Below, piece by piece: positions 1 through 8,100 of a stretch of 45,818 nucleotides of DNA. The stretch comes from Kiritimatiellia bacterium (lineage in GTDB: Bacteria > Verrucomicrobiota > Kiritimatiellia > JAQICX01), in NCBI GenBank assembly GCA_027858345.1, contig JAQICX010000018.1, positions 1-45,818 of the forward strand, in the 5' to 3' direction. Numbering within the stretch: position 1 is the first letter of the stretch; the number at the start of each line of letters is the position of its first letter. The position numbers and the translations under genes are program-made. The notes beneath the pieces were generated by a model. That model had not been told where the DNA came from. It worked only from the letters and a program-made list of their open reading frames with translations, and made no database searches.

Positions 1-126
1 GGACGACGTTGGGCTTAAAAAAAAATCAAGTAATAGCAGGCCTATTGCGTATTTTTTTGAAAGATTCAACGGAAGCCGCAGGACAAAGATTTACTGCGTT
101 TCATTAGTGAAATGCTCTAGGTTACA

Positions 127-182
127 GAATACCCCTCCCACCTCGCACGCGAGGTGACCTCCCCTAAAAGCGGGAGGAGTTT
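127..182. repeat. 56-bp dispersed repeat, copy 1
   Basis: This block is present again, inverted and apparently identical, at 45525-45580. It contains nested hairpins: CCTCGCACGCGAGG, and the arms of a CTCCC...GGGAG stem. A related module with the same GGGAGGAGTTTTGGCG end lies at 9476-9545. Bases 1-126 hold no gene I can recognise; one frame (2-154) stays open but ends inside this repeat. Confidence 0.75.
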
Positions 183-219
183 TGGCGTACAGACTCAGAT
201 GTTTATTATATAGAAGAAC

Positions 220-254
220 GTCCAACATCCAACTTTCAACATCCAATTTTGAAT
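220..254. repeat. Degenerate heptamer tandem tract (NNYCAAC type)
   Basis: Five consecutive 7-bp units fit the pattern, for example GTCCAAC then ATCCAAC, ending in TTTGAAT. A sister tract with nearly the same units lies at 9339-9373. The period is strict but the units are diverged. Confidence 0.7.
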
Positions 255-338
255 AAAGAAGAAAAAGAGCTGCCATTGCCAACAGTAATAAGTGTTACGG
301 ATAAGTTTCTCGCGGAATAATTCCTAACCTCGCAGATA

Positions 339-373
339 AAAAACTATTCACTGTGTACCGTATACTGTGTACT
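339..373. repeat. Degenerate heptamer tandem tract (GTNTACT type)
   Basis: Five 7-bp units, for example GTGTACC then GTATACT, lie directly beyond the stop codon of the minus-strand MBL hydrolase gene. The unit type (NNNNACT) matches the ten-unit tract upstream of recO at 18900-18969. Confidence 0.7.
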
Positions 374-377
374 TTTT

Positions 378-1151
378 TTACAGCTCGATTTGAAGTCCAT
401 CGTATGATGGGAAAATATTGTCAGGCAGGTTCTTTTCAAGATAATCATTGGAAAGCTCATGACAAATATGTGTAACATAAGAAGTTTTTGCATTAATCTT
501 CTGAAGCAACTCAACAGAGTTCTCAATTGTAAGATGTGTTGGATGAGGAGTATGACGCAGACCATCTAAAACCATAACATCCACATTTTTAACCCTATCA
601 AAAGTCTCCTGTGGCATTGAAGCACAGTCAGGAACATAAGCAAATTCTTTGCCATCCTCTGAAATGATATAACCTTGAGTATATTTGTTGCCATGCTCAA
701 CAACAATTGGTTCAATCATCGCAGAGCCAATCTGCATTGGAGAGTCAATTGGTTTGAACTCTATCAAAGGTCGATAAACACCAGAAACTTTCTGAGGCAT
801 AACATAGTCAAAGATTCGTTCAAGATCAACAAGTGTTTCGGGTGCAGCATAAGCATTTATGCATTGATGATTCTGAATGGTGTTATAACGTCTGATATCA
901 TCAAAACCAAAAATATGGTCAGCATGGGAATGGGTAAAAAAAACAGCATCAATATGAAGAATATTATAAGCTAAAACCTGTTCACGAAAATCAGGACTTG
1001 TATCAATAACAAAACACTGACCACCTGCTTCAACATACAAACCTGTTCTGGTTCTACGATCCTTAGGATTCTCAGATAAACATACATCACAGCGGCAACC
1101 AATCATTGGCACCCCTACCGATGTCCCTGTCCCCATAAATAAAACTTTCAC
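378..1151 (-). CDS. MBL-fold metallo-hydrolase, PhnP-like
   Basis: The 257-residue product is a metallo-beta-lactamase-fold hydrolase. The metal ligand motif T-H-S-H-A-D-H is at residues 73-79. The N-terminus reads GTGTSVGVPMIGCRCDVC, with the cysteine-rich G-C-x-C-x-x-C stretch typical of the PhnP/phosphoribosyl cyclic phosphodiesterase branch, which binds extra zinc. These enzymes usually cleave phosphodiesters. There are no phn genes nearby, so the substrate is open. No signal peptide is visible, so it is probably cytoplasmic. The start is GTG (1149-1151), chosen because the conserved MKVLFMGTGTS opening follows it. It is the last gene of its strand block and is bounded by repeat tracts on both sides. 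The PhnP-like fold is secure and the exact reaction is not. Confidence 0.85.
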   Translation of the reverse strand: MKVLFMGTGTSVGVPMIGCRCDVCLSENPKDRRTRTGLYVEAGGQCFVIDTSPDFREQVLAYNILHIDAVFFTHSHADHIFGFDDIRRYNTIQNHQCINAYAAPETLVDLERIFDYVMPQKVSGVYRPLIEFKPIDSPMQIGSAMIEPIVVEHGNKYTQGYIISEDGKEFAYVPDCASMPQETFDRVKNVDVMVLDGLRHTPHPTHLTIENSVELLQKINAKTSYVTHICHELSNDYLEKNLPDNIFPSYDGLQIEL

Positions 1152-1220
1152 CTAAATCATCCCTCTATCTTTTTTTAATTCGATGTTAACTCTGAAATCC
1201 GCGTGGCAACGGCTCGTCTC

Positions 1221-1369
1221 CGTCGGTCAACGCCCGACGCTACAGCAGCTAACCGTGCAATCGCACCAGAAACCAAATTCCCGAGCCCATGGGACTCGGC
1301 TACAGACGTTGTTCTTTAAATCTACGTCAACTCTACAATCCACGCTGTAGCCGCATCGCATCGGTGCGG
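1221..1369. repeat. REP-like cluster (three GTAG/CTAC palindromes)
   Basis: Three imperfect palindromes carry the CTACAG/CTGTAG head. They are 1221-1245 (CGTCGG...CCGACG body), 1281-1305 (CCGAG...CTCGG body) and 1345-1369 (CCGCATCG...GTGCGG body, opposite orientation). The rest of 1152-1480 is non-coding and includes a degenerate GCCGTAGTC...GCGAAGG module shared with 8302-8330. Confidence 0.65.
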
Positions 1370-1481
1370 AATAAACACAACATGGGCGAACTTGCCGCCG
1401 TAGTCCCAACGGTGAAGGCTGAAGTCTGGTACAGCGAAGGTGGACGAGAAACGTCCTACTCACCACGTATCTCTTTGCACC

Positions 1482-1530
1482 GCTGGCTTCGCCAGCTCTT
1501 AATCTCAACCTTTATCTTAATCTCAATTTT
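1482..1530. repeat. Stop-proximal hairpin plus hexamer tract
   Basis: The perfect hairpin GCTGGC-TTC-GCCAGC is at 1482-1496. On the minus strand it follows a hexamer tract (units such as ATTAAG, ATAAAG, GTTGAG) that begins a few bases after the stop codon of the acetyltransferase gene. The same hairpin/hexamer pairing occurs at 7829-7876 and 14886-14920. Confidence 0.65.
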
Positions 1531-1537
1531 TAATTGA

Positions 1538-2038
1538 TCAATGCACATCCTTATGCTCAGGGAAACTCAATCCCATGGCAATTTCAGGACAGGTAAGCGG
1601 AGACTCATAACGAGTACAATTTATGCAGCCAGTATAAATCTTGTGAATAAGCGATGCCTTGTCAACCTCAACAAAACCAAGCTTTTTAAAAAATCCTTTG
1701 GCAAATGTCAAAGCAATAATTTGTGTTGGTTTGAAGTCCTTAATATTATCAATTGCACTTGTAACCAATGCACTGCCAATACCCTTTTTCTGATACGACG
1801 AATGAACTGCAAGAGACTTTATTTCCAAAGTTGGCGCCTTGGGTTTGCCTATCTCCGGCAATATAGCCCATGAAACACAACCAAGAATTTGGCCTTTTTC
1901 TTCATACACAAAGAAGCGATCAATATTCTGAGAAATATTGGAAATTGATAATGATATTAACTTGTCAGTATGTTCCTGTATTAATTCAAAAATGCCATAG
2001 GCATCTGAAAACTTCGCTTTGCGAACATGGCTTTCCAT
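1538..2038 (-). CDS. GNAT acetyltransferase, short ArgA-like (probable N-acetylglutamate synthase)
   Basis: The 166-residue product is a GNAT N-acetyltransferase. The acetyl-CoA loop Q-K-K-G-I-G-S-A-L is at about residues 83-91, after the beta strand LEIKSLAVHSSY. The C-terminal C-I-N-C (138-141) and T-C-P-E (149-152) cysteines are typical of stand-alone NAT-domain N-acetylglutamate synthases, which make the first committed step of arginine synthesis. The window also carries argF (28900), which is consistent, but the two genes are not linked. ATG at 2036-2038 is preceded by an AAGGA-type site. The MITE-like element ends 30 bp upstream. The alternative is another small-molecule acetyltransferase of the same subfamily. 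Confidence 0.8.
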   Translation of the reverse strand: MESHVRKAKFSDAYGIFELIQEHTDKLISLSISNISQNIDRFFVYEEKGQILGCVSWAILPEIGKPKAPTLEIKSLAVHSSYQKKGIGSALVTSAIDNIKDFKPTQIIALTFAKGFFKKLGFVEVDKASLIHKIYTGCINCTRYESPLTCPEIAMGLSFPEHKDVH

Positions 2039-2067
2039 AAATTTTCCTTGCTTGTTTATGGGTTATT

Positions 2068-2353
2068 TAGGGCTTCCTGTTCAATTTATAAAATGCACCT
2101 TATTAATGTTTTATACAAAAACACCAACGCTTATCTGCAAGTTTTTTAGCCATTCTAGTCCAAAAAGTGTGCAGACAACTTAATGTTATCATTCTATTCA
2201 TTTTATGAATTTGTAATGCAATATCACGCAACCTTTTACCTTGCAGCATGTTATCCCGCAAAGCGGGATCCCGGTCTGCGGGACCGCGGGCTAAAGGCGA
2301 AAAATGCTTTAAGGCAAAACTTTACGCAATCTTGCATTAAACAGTAACCCCTA
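2068..2353. mobile_element. MITE-like element, copy 1 (286 bp including TA flanks)
   Basis: The ends are imperfect inverted repeats of about 18 bp: left TAGGGCTTCCTGTTCAAT, right (reverse complement) TAGGGGTTACTGTTTAAT. Both ends sit at TA dinucleotides, as expected for a TA target duplication. There is no ORF. The interior has ATTCTATTCATTTTATGAA at 2191-2209 and a TCCCGC-AAA-GCGGGA hairpin near 2253-2267. A second copy of the same length and orientation is at 37862-38147. The type (IS630/Tc1-mariner-derived MITE) is inferred from the TA flanks. The position between the acetyltransferase start and tRNA-Ser is non-coding. Confidence 0.7.
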
Positions 2354-2367
2354 TTTAAAACAAAAAA

Positions 2368-2459
2368 TGGCGGAAGAAGAGGGATTCGAACCCCCGGTGG
2401 CTATGAAACCACACATGATTTCGAGTCATGCACATTCAACCGGACTCTGACATTCTTCC
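2368..2459 (-). tRNA. tRNA-Ser (anticodon CGA)
   Basis: The 92-nt sequence folds as a class II tRNA. The acceptor pairs GGAAGAA with TTCTTCC, with G discriminator and encoded CCA. The anticodon stem is CATGA/TCATG around loop CTCGAAA (anticodon CGA, reading UCG). A long variable arm (TGG...CCA) and a T arm with loop TTCGAAT follow. The long variable arm and G73 identify serine. It lies 14 bp from the MITE-like element. Confidence 0.96.
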
Positions 2460-2548
2460 TAAAACGCTGGCATTATATGAATTATTACAATAAATGTCCA
2501 ATAAAAACAATAGCTAAACATTTTTATAGCCTAAATTTTTCGGTTGAG

Positions 2549-2835
2549 TCATTGCATGACGGTATATCCGTCGGTCATCGACCGACGCTACAGCCATTAA
2601 TTTTGCAATCGACGGTTAAACTGCAATTTTCATACTGTAGCCGCGTCGCCCCGGCGCGGAAAACTGCAATTTTCACACTGTAGCCGCGTCGCCCCGGGCG
2701 GAAAACTGCAACGAAGATCGTTGCTTTACCTTCCCGAGCCCACGGGACTCGGCTACAGGGGTATTCAACAATCGATGGTTAAACTGCACATTTTATACTG
2801 TAGCGGCGGTCGCTGACCGACGAAAAATATTTTTC
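2549..2835. repeat. REP/BIME-like composite cluster
   Basis: Six palindromic modules are packed here: 2569-2593 (CGTCGGTCATCGACCGACG + CTACAG), 2635-2659 (CTGTAG + CCGCGTCGCCCCGGCGCGG), 2678-2701 (same, slightly shortened), 2708-2724 (GCAACGAAGATCGTTGC), 2734-2758 (CCGAGCCCACGGGACTCGG + CTACAG) and 2798-2822 (CTGTAG + CGGCGGTCGCTGACC). A conserved lead-in (CGGTTGAGTCATTGCATGAC) precedes the first. Opposed heads are separated by a conserved roughly 40-nt spacer, as in BIMEs. No gene is seen in 2460-3039. Confidence 0.75.
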
Positions 2836-2980
2836 CAGTTTGTCAGCAAAAAAAAGGATTTAAAAAAAATCAACAGCTTATTTTATTGACTTAAAAGTAT
2901 GCTTTTATCTCTCAACCAAAAAATTAAGGACGTTAGCCTTTGGATTGTTGGTCGTTAATCGCCTTGCATTAATTCACAAA

Positions 2981-3056
2981 ATCCGACAGATCTATCGGAT
3001 CAGACATATCTGTCCGCTGGCTTTTCCAGCACTTCCCACAGCTGGCGGAGCCAGCT
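2981..3056. repeat. Nonamer tract and stop-overlapping hairpin
   Basis: Four 9-bp units (for example ATCCGACAG, ATCAGACAT) run from 2981 to 3016. A GCTGG-CTTTT-CCAGC hairpin is at 3016-3030. A perfect AGCTGGC-GGA-GCCAGCT hairpin at 3040-3056 overlaps the TAG stop codon of the FAD oxidase gene, so it sits exactly at the end of the operon and could act in termination or mRNA 3' protection. Confidence 0.65.
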
Positions 3057-4494
3057 AAACCATATCAAAGATTTTGCCGGGATTCATAATATTGTTTGGG
3101 TCAAATGTTTTCTTGATTCCCTTTAGGAGAGCAAGATATTCTGGAGAAACAACTTGGTCCATATACTTTTTACGTTTATGCCCAATACCATGTTCACCAG
3201 AAAGCATACCACCAGTTCTTCTTAACATTGCATAAATTTCGCCAAGAATCAATGGAACGCTATCGTGCCATTTTTCGTCTGACCAATCCTCAGGACATGT
3301 CACCCTAGCATGAATATTGCCATCACCTGCATGACCAAAACATGGAATGATTATGCCATATTTTTTGGATATCTGTTCCAAAAACATAATTGCTTCAGGA
3401 ATTTGAGCAGGCGGCACAACAATATCTTCATTGCACTGACGTTTTGATATCAGATTAAATGCCTCAGCAATGTTACGTCGAACACTCCAGATTCTTTCAG
3501 AAGTTGAAGAATTGTCAGCAACATATACTTCTGTTGCTCCCCCCTCTTTACAGAATTTGCCAATTGTAATATATTGCTCTTCAAGCTCCTCTGCATCGTT
3601 GCCATCAACAGAAATCAACAGCATTGCACCACAATTCTGATAAGGAAGACTCTCGTTTAGATATTCACATCCAGCTTGTACTGAAAGCTTATCCATAAAC
3701 TCAACAGATGTTGGAATGATTCCACCTTCTGTAATAATCTTTGGAACCATTGAGATTGCTTCATCACTTGAATTAAAAAGACATAATAAATCTGCCTGCA
3801 AGGTTGGTCTTGGAATTAGTTTCAAAATTATTTTTGTAAAGATACCCAAAGTACCCTCTGAACCAACCATAAGCTGCACAAGATTATATCCAGTAACATT
3901 CTTAACCAGTTTTCCACCAAGTTCAATAATATCACCTGTCGGAGTTACAACTTCCAGCCCAAGAACATATCGCGCTGTCACACCATACTTAATGGCTTTT
4001 CCGCCACCAGCATTTTCCGCAACATTACCGGCAATATAGCAAGTTTCGACACTCATTGGATAGCCGGCATAAAAAAGTCCAGTACCTTCAAGGTGCTCAT
4101 TGATGTCATTGGCAACAACGCCTGGTTCAACAACAATCATCATATTTTCTCTGTCAATCTCAATGATTTTGTTCATTCTATCAATAGAAATAACAATTCC
4201 CTTGCAACATGGAACACATCCTCCGGAAAGGCCGCTGCCTGCACCTCTAGGTGTTAGAGGAACATTTTCTCTGTTGGCAAGCTTAACAATCTCCGCAATC
4301 TCTTCCTTATTTGAAGGACGTACAACAGCCTCAGGCATTGTTCGATATGCCGGATCAGGAACTTCATCTTTAGAATATTGCTCCAAGCTCTCCACATCAT
4401 CAAAGATTACATATTTTTCACCAACAATTGCTTCAAGTTGTTTTACAATTTCTGGTGTCACAGGATTAAAATTATATAGTTCAAATTCGTTCAT
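3055..4494 (-). CDS. FAD-linked oxidase, GlcD/LctD-like 2-hydroxyacid dehydrogenase
   Basis: The 479-residue flavoprotein belongs to the VAO/PCMH fold. The N-terminal FAD-binding half (about 55-235) includes P-R-G-A-G-S-G-L-S-G-G. The C-terminal FAD-oxidase domain has the F-G-H-A-G-D-G-N-I-H motif near residue 388. Family members oxidise glycolate or D-lactate. Here the gene follows etfB and etfA in one operon and shares a TAATG stop/start overlap with etfA, the arrangement of LctBCD in Acetobacterium. That points to electron transfer to ETF, with lactate or glycolate as the likely substrate. No permease or lactate racemase gene is adjacent, so the substrate is inferred. The stop codon lies in a perfect hairpin. 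Confidence 0.88.
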   Translation of the reverse strand: MNEFELYNFNPVTPEIVKQLEAIVGEKYVIFDDVESLEQYSKDEVPDPAYRTMPEAVVRPSNKEEIAEIVKLANRENVPLTPRGAGSGLSGGCVPCCKGIVISIDRMNKIIEIDRENMMIVVEPGVVANDINEHLEGTGLFYAGYPMSVETCYIAGNVAENAGGGKAIKYGVTARYVLGLEVVTPTGDIIELGGKLVKNVTGYNLVQLMVGSEGTLGIFTKIILKLIPRPTLQADLLCLFNSSDEAISMVPKIITEGGIIPTSVEFMDKLSVQAGCEYLNESLPYQNCGAMLLISVDGNDAEELEEQYITIGKFCKEGGATEVYVADNSSTSERIWSVRRNIAEAFNLISKRQCNEDIVVPPAQIPEAIMFLEQISKKYGIIIPCFGHAGDGNIHARVTCPEDWSDEKWHDSVPLILGEIYAMLRRTGGMLSGEHGIGHKRKKYMDQVVSPEYLALLKGIKKTFDPNNIMNPGKIFDMV

Positions 4495-5489
4495 TATAGA
4501 GACTCCCCATTTTTAAGCTTTGCAATTAAAACAGGAACAATTTCAAAAAGATCCCCTACCATACCAATATCAGCAACCTTAAAAATCTGAGCTTCAGGAT
4601 CCTTATTTATTGCTATAATGTTTTCAGCCGTCTGCATTCCAGCCAATTGCTGGATTGCACCAGAAACACCAATAGAAACACAAAGCTTTGGATTTATTGT
4701 TTTCCCACTCAAACCAACTTGATGTGGATAACTGAGCCAACCTCTATCAACAACATCGCGAGTTGCACCGAGTGCTGCACCAAGCAGATCACATAGTTCA
4801 CGAATCAATTTAATATTTTCAGCACGCTTAATACCACGACCAACAATAACAACCTTATCAGCTTCCTGCAGTTGAAGTTCCTCGCTTGACAGCACAAGCT
4901 CTTTACGTTTGATATTTGATGACAAATCAAAGTCATTACCATCAACACGAACAATCTCGCCTACTCTACCTTCAACAGGTGCTGCAGGCTTTGAAGAGTG
5001 TGGACGAACAGTTGCCATCTGCGGCATGAATCCTTGGGTTCTAATGGTTGCCATTATGTTACCACCAATTGCCGGACGAGTCTGAAGCAGTTTGCCCTCT
5101 TCGTCAATATCAAGCACCGTGCAGTCAGCTGTCAAACCAGTATGAGCAGTCATTGCAACATATGGCATAAGTGTTCTACCAGTACTTGTGGCAGCAGCAA
5201 TAATAATTTCAGGCTCATACTTATCAATCATTCCAAGCATACATCTCGAGTATGCTTCATTGTCAAAATGTTTTAATTCAGGGGCTTCAATAGCAAGCAC
5301 AAAATCTGCACCTCTATCAATCAGCTTCTGCAACTCAGCATCTCCAAGGTTGGCACCAAAAATAACAGCAGCAACCTGACAATTTTTCTTTTTGCTTAAA
5401 TCTTTTGCACGTCCAAGCAACTCATAAGAAACCTTTAAAATCTCCCCTTCAAACTGCTCTGCGAGTATCCATAGTTTTGCATTGTTCAT
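4494..5489 (-). CDS. etfA: Electron transfer flavoprotein alpha subunit
   Basis: The 331-residue protein pairs with EtfB to bind FAD and shuttle electrons between dehydrogenases. The C-terminal FAD-binding signature reads NPKLCVSIGVSGAIQQLAGM, close to the family pattern P-x-L-Y-I-A-x-G-I-S-G-A-x-Q-H. The N-terminal half is the EtfAB Rossmann-like domain. It lacks the N-terminal ferredoxin-type cluster domain found in some confurcating LctC proteins. Start and stop overlap the neighbouring genes as TAATG, so translation of the three genes is coupled. Confidence 0.93.
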   Translation of the reverse strand: MNNAKLWILAEQFEGEILKVSYELLGRAKDLSKKKNCQVAAVIFGANLGDAELQKLIDRGADFVLAIEAPELKHFDNEAYSRCMLGMIDKYEPEIIIAAATSTGRTLMPYVAMTAHTGLTADCTVLDIDEEGKLLQTRPAIGGNIMATIRTQGFMPQMATVRPHSSKPAAPVEGRVGEIVRVDGNDFDLSSNIKRKELVLSSEELQLQEADKVVIVGRGIKRAENIKLIRELCDLLGAALGATRDVVDRGWLSYPHQVGLSGKTINPKLCVSIGVSGAIQQLAGMQTAENIIAINKDPEAQIFKVADIGMVGDLFEIVPVLIAKLKNGESL

Positions 5490-6286
5490 TATAGAGCCTC
5501 CTTTGAATCAAGAAATGCATATAGTTTATCTACACCTGCATGAATTGTTGCATCATCTTTGGCAAACAACAGCTCACACTCCCTGGTAACCTTTGGTCTG
5601 AAAATCTTAGCAACTCTTGTAGGAGAACCCTTCAATCCAATATAGTCAGGATTCAATTTCAACATATCAGCTGTGATAAGCTGAATATCTGCCGCTTTTG
5701 CTCTAATCTTTCCATCAAGAGTTGGCAGTCTTGGTGTTGCAACTTCTTTAACAACAGTCAACAAACATGGCAAAGCAACATCAAGCATTTCATCACCTTG
5801 TTCGACCTGTCTTGAAAGAGAAACAGAATTGTTATTAAAAGATTCAATTGCGTTGATATAACTTGCAACCGGCAGAGACAAATGAGCAGCAACCTCTGGT
5901 CCGACTTGACCTGTATCGCCATCTGTGGCTCTTTCACCACAAATTATCATATCAACATCGCCCAAAAGTTTAATAGTCTCACCAAGAATATATGAAGTTG
6001 CCCAAGTATCTGATCCGGCAAAAGCTCTATCGCTCACAAGAACTCCTTTATCAATCCCCATTGACAAAGCCTCTTTAATACAGATGTCAGCCTTTGGTGG
6101 TCCCATACTTACAGCAACAGTTTCACCACCATATTGATCCTTCAAACTTATTGCAGCTTCAATTGCATACAAGTCCAGTGGATTGACAATCGACTCAACT
6201 CCTTCTCGAATAACGGTCCCCGTCTCCTCATCCATCTTCACAGATTTTGTTTCAGGAACCTGTTTAATTAACACAACTATTCTCAT
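5489..6286 (-). CDS. etfB: Electron transfer flavoprotein beta subunit
   Basis: The 265-residue first gene of the operon encodes EtfB. The opening M-R-I-V-V-L-I-K-Q-V-P-E-T and the nucleotide-binding loop I-C-G-E-R-A-T-D-G-D-T-G-Q-V-G-P (about residues 115-130) are diagnostic. That loop matches the ADGDTGQVGP signature of EtfB proteins that bind FAD or AMP. Bifurcating and non-bifurcating types cannot be separated by eye. A good sigma70-like promoter lies 43 bp upstream. The product acts in the cytoplasm as a heterodimer with EtfA, delivering or accepting electrons from the FAD oxidase encoded at the end of the operon. Confidence 0.93.
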   Translation of the reverse strand: MRIVVLIKQVPETKSVKMDEETGTVIREGVESIVNPLDLYAIEAAISLKDQYGGETVAVSMGPPKADICIKEALSMGIDKGVLVSDRAFAGSDTWATSYILGETIKLLGDVDMIICGERATDGDTGQVGPEVAAHLSLPVASYINAIESFNNNSVSLSRQVEQGDEMLDVALPCLLTVVKEVATPRLPTLDGKIRAKAADIQLITADMLKLNPDYIGLKGSPTRVAKIFRPKVTRECELLFAKDDATIHAGVDKLYAFLDSKEAL

Positions 6287-6328
6287 AATATTCCTTTAAA
6301 TTTTCTAAAAATAATAAATTCGTTCGCA

Positions 6329-6357
6329 ATTCTACACAAAAACAGATAATAAATCAA
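6329..6357 (-). promoter_or_regulatory. Putative sigma70 promoter of etfB-etfA-oxidase operon
   Basis: On the minus strand TTGATT (6352-6357) is followed after 17 bp by TAGAAT (6329-6334). The start codon of etfB is about 43 bp downstream. Consensus match and spacing are seen; activity is inferred. Confidence 0.5.
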
Positions 6358-6389
6358 ACCACTAAATGCGGAAATCTAAATTATTATTA

Positions 6390-6454
6390 TCTGACGGATC
6401 GGACGTATCAAATGAATTCACCAGATCCGACATCTTGGTCAGATCTGACCGATC
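6390..6454. repeat. Nonamer tandem tract (TCNGACNNN type)
   Basis: Seven 9-bp units in register (for example TCTGACGGA, TCGGACGTA, TCCGACATC) lie between the divergent etfB and sulfatase genes. The same nonamer class recurs at 2981, 9382, 12489, 18674 and 19940. Confidence 0.65.
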
Positions 6455-6540
6455 AAAAAGTTGTTTTATCAGAAACCACTTGAAACAACAAGAGCGATGT
6501 TGTATTATGATATTCAAAACCAACCGACAGAAAGAGAGAC

Positions 6541-7851
6541 ATGAAAAAAAACATCCTGCTTATAACAACGGATCAGCAAAGTGCGACAATGCTAAGTTGC
6601 TCTGGAAACAGAGATTTACAAACCCCTAACATGGATTCTTTGGCAAAGGATGGAGTTCGTTTTGAAAAGGCATACCCCGCCCAACCACTATGCATTCCTC
6701 AACGTTGTTCTTGGTATACAGGGCTCATGCCTCACCAACATGGCGTCACTTTCAACGTTAATGAAAGACCAATGACATCGGAATATATGATGGGGCAAAT
6801 CTTCAGAGATGCGGGCTATGCAACCGGATACTCGGGGAAATGGCATATTAACACACCACCAGAGAACAAGAAACGCCATGGATTTGAGTGGACGAACAAT
6901 ATCCGTTGCAATGGTGCTGATGCAGGAATCGTACCTGATTTCAAAACATTTCTTGACCAGACAGAAGAAAAACCTTTCCTTTTTTCTGCATCTTTCAACA
7001 ATCCCCACAACATATGTGAAGCATCTCGTGGATATCTGCTTCCTGATGGCAATCCAGGCATGATTGAAAATCTTGAACAATTACCACAACTGCCAGACAA
7101 CTTCTCTATTCCAGAAAATGAACCATCAATCATACGACAAGTTCAACAAAAGTACAAATATCCAACCCTTAAATGGGATGAGTTTCGCTGGCGTATGCAT
7201 CGTTGGTACTACTGCAGACTAACAGAGTTGGTGGATAGCCATATTGGAGAACTTCTGCAGGTCTTGAAAGAAAGTGGGCATTGGGATGACACTCTGATAG
7301 TGTTCTCAAGTGACCACGGGGACGGCAACGGTCATCACCATTGGACTTACAAACAGGTGCTGTACGATGAATCGGCAAGAGTACCATTTATAGTGACCCA
7401 ACCAAACAGCGGGCTAAACCTTGTGGATGAAAAACAACTGATTAATACAGGAATAGATATGATTCCAACACTTTGTGGACTTGCACAAATAGACTGTCCA
7501 GATCATCTTAAAGGACTTGATTGGTCAGACACATTGTCTGGCGACGAACTCCCAATGAAACGCGACCATGTCATTACAGAAACAGAGTTTGGAAAATTCG
7601 GACACCCATCAGGCTATCTTGGTCGTACGGTGCGGACTCAACATTACAAGTACATGGTTTATAGCGAGGGAGATAACCATGAGTTTTTTGTCGACATGGC
7701 AAATGATCCAGGTGAGACAATTAACCTAGTCGGTAACCCAAACCATCAAGATGAATTGGATCGCCATCGAATCTTGCTGCGGAACTACATTAAAGAGACA
7801 GATGACATATTCCCAATGGAAATGGTGCAGCTGGCTTCGCCAGCAGATTAA
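6541..7851 (+). CDS. Sulfatase (type I, formylglycine-dependent, Cys-type)
   Basis: The 436-residue protein has the alkaline-phosphatase-like sulfatase fold. The modification motif is C51-I-P-Q-R followed by C-S-W-Y-T-G, fitting C-x-P-x-R-x4-T-G. Cys51 would be converted to formylglycine by FGE or anSME encoded elsewhere. Metal ligands are visible as D11-Q and as S-S-D-H-G-D near residue 257. The fourth motif residue is Gln rather than the usual Ser or Ala. There is no signal peptide, so it probably acts on imported sulfated substrate in the cytoplasm. The C-terminal LASPAD is encoded by a repeat hairpin (7829-7844), suggesting the repeat invaded the gene end. The specific sulfate ester is unknown. 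Confidence 0.9.
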   Translation: MKKNILLITTDQQSATMLSCSGNRDLQTPNMDSLAKDGVRFEKAYPAQPLCIPQRCSWYTGLMPHQHGVTFNVNERPMTSEYMMGQIFRDAGYATGYSGKWHINTPPENKKRHGFEWTNNIRCNGADAGIVPDFKTFLDQTEEKPFLFSASFNNPHNICEASRGYLLPDGNPGMIENLEQLPQLPDNFSIPENEPSIIRQVQQKYKYPTLKWDEFRWRMHRWYYCRLTELVDSHIGELLQVLKESGHWDDTLIVFSSDHGDGNGHHHWTYKQVLYDESARVPFIVTQPNSGLNLVDEKQLINTGIDMIPTLCGLAQIDCPDHLKGLDWSDTLSGDELPMKRDHVITETEFGKFGHPSGYLGRTVRTQHYKYMVYSEGDNHEFFVDMANDPGETINLVGNPNHQDELDRHRILLRNYIKETDDIFPMEMVQLASPAD

Positions 7852-7925
7852 GATAAAGGTTAAGGTCAAGATTAAGAAGCTCGCTGCGTTCGCCAAAATA
7901 AGAGTTACGAGTTAAGAGATAATTT
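7829..7925. repeat. Hairpin inside gene end plus hexamer and heptamer tracts
   Basis: GCTGGC-TTC-GCCAGC (7830-7844) lies inside the last codons of the sulfatase gene. A hexamer tract of consensus AAGRTN (7845-7876) follows and supplies the TAA stop. A heptamer tract (AAGAGTT, ACGAGTT type) is at about 7900-7922. Confidence 0.7.
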
Positions 7926-7980
7926 TATTCAAGCTTCGCACGTTGGTCTTAAGTGGATGACAAATTGGAAAAATATTTTC

Positions 7981-8100
7981 AGGCGGTCAACGACCGCCAC
8001 TACAGTATGAAATTTGCAGTTTAACGGTTAATTGCAAAATTAATGGCTGTAGCGTCGGTCGATGACCGACGAATATGCCGTCATGCTATGACTCTCAACC
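7981..8100. repeat. REP/BIME-like pair
   Basis: Two opposed palindromes are at 7981-8005 (GCGGTCAACGACCGC + CTACAG) and 8047-8071 (CTGTAG + CGTCGGTCGATGACCGACG). They are joined by the conserved spacer and followed by the inverse of the GGTTGAGTCAT lead-in (to 8100). The layout is the inverse of 2549-2660 and 31012-31137. Confidence 0.75.

Noticed and set aside
2-154. Open frame at the left edge that could be the tail of a gene
   Set aside because: It matches no family I recognise, ends inside a dispersed repeat, and has no supporting context.
1227-1537. Short overlapping frames on both strands of the 1.2-1.5 kb gap
   Set aside because: Composition follows REP-like palindromes; the products are arginine/cysteine-rich in the way palindromic repeat translation produces.
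6366-6629. 87-codon plus-strand frame before and into the sulfatase gene
   Set aside because: It is composed of the nonamer repeat tract and then overlaps the clearly conserved sulfatase start in another frame.
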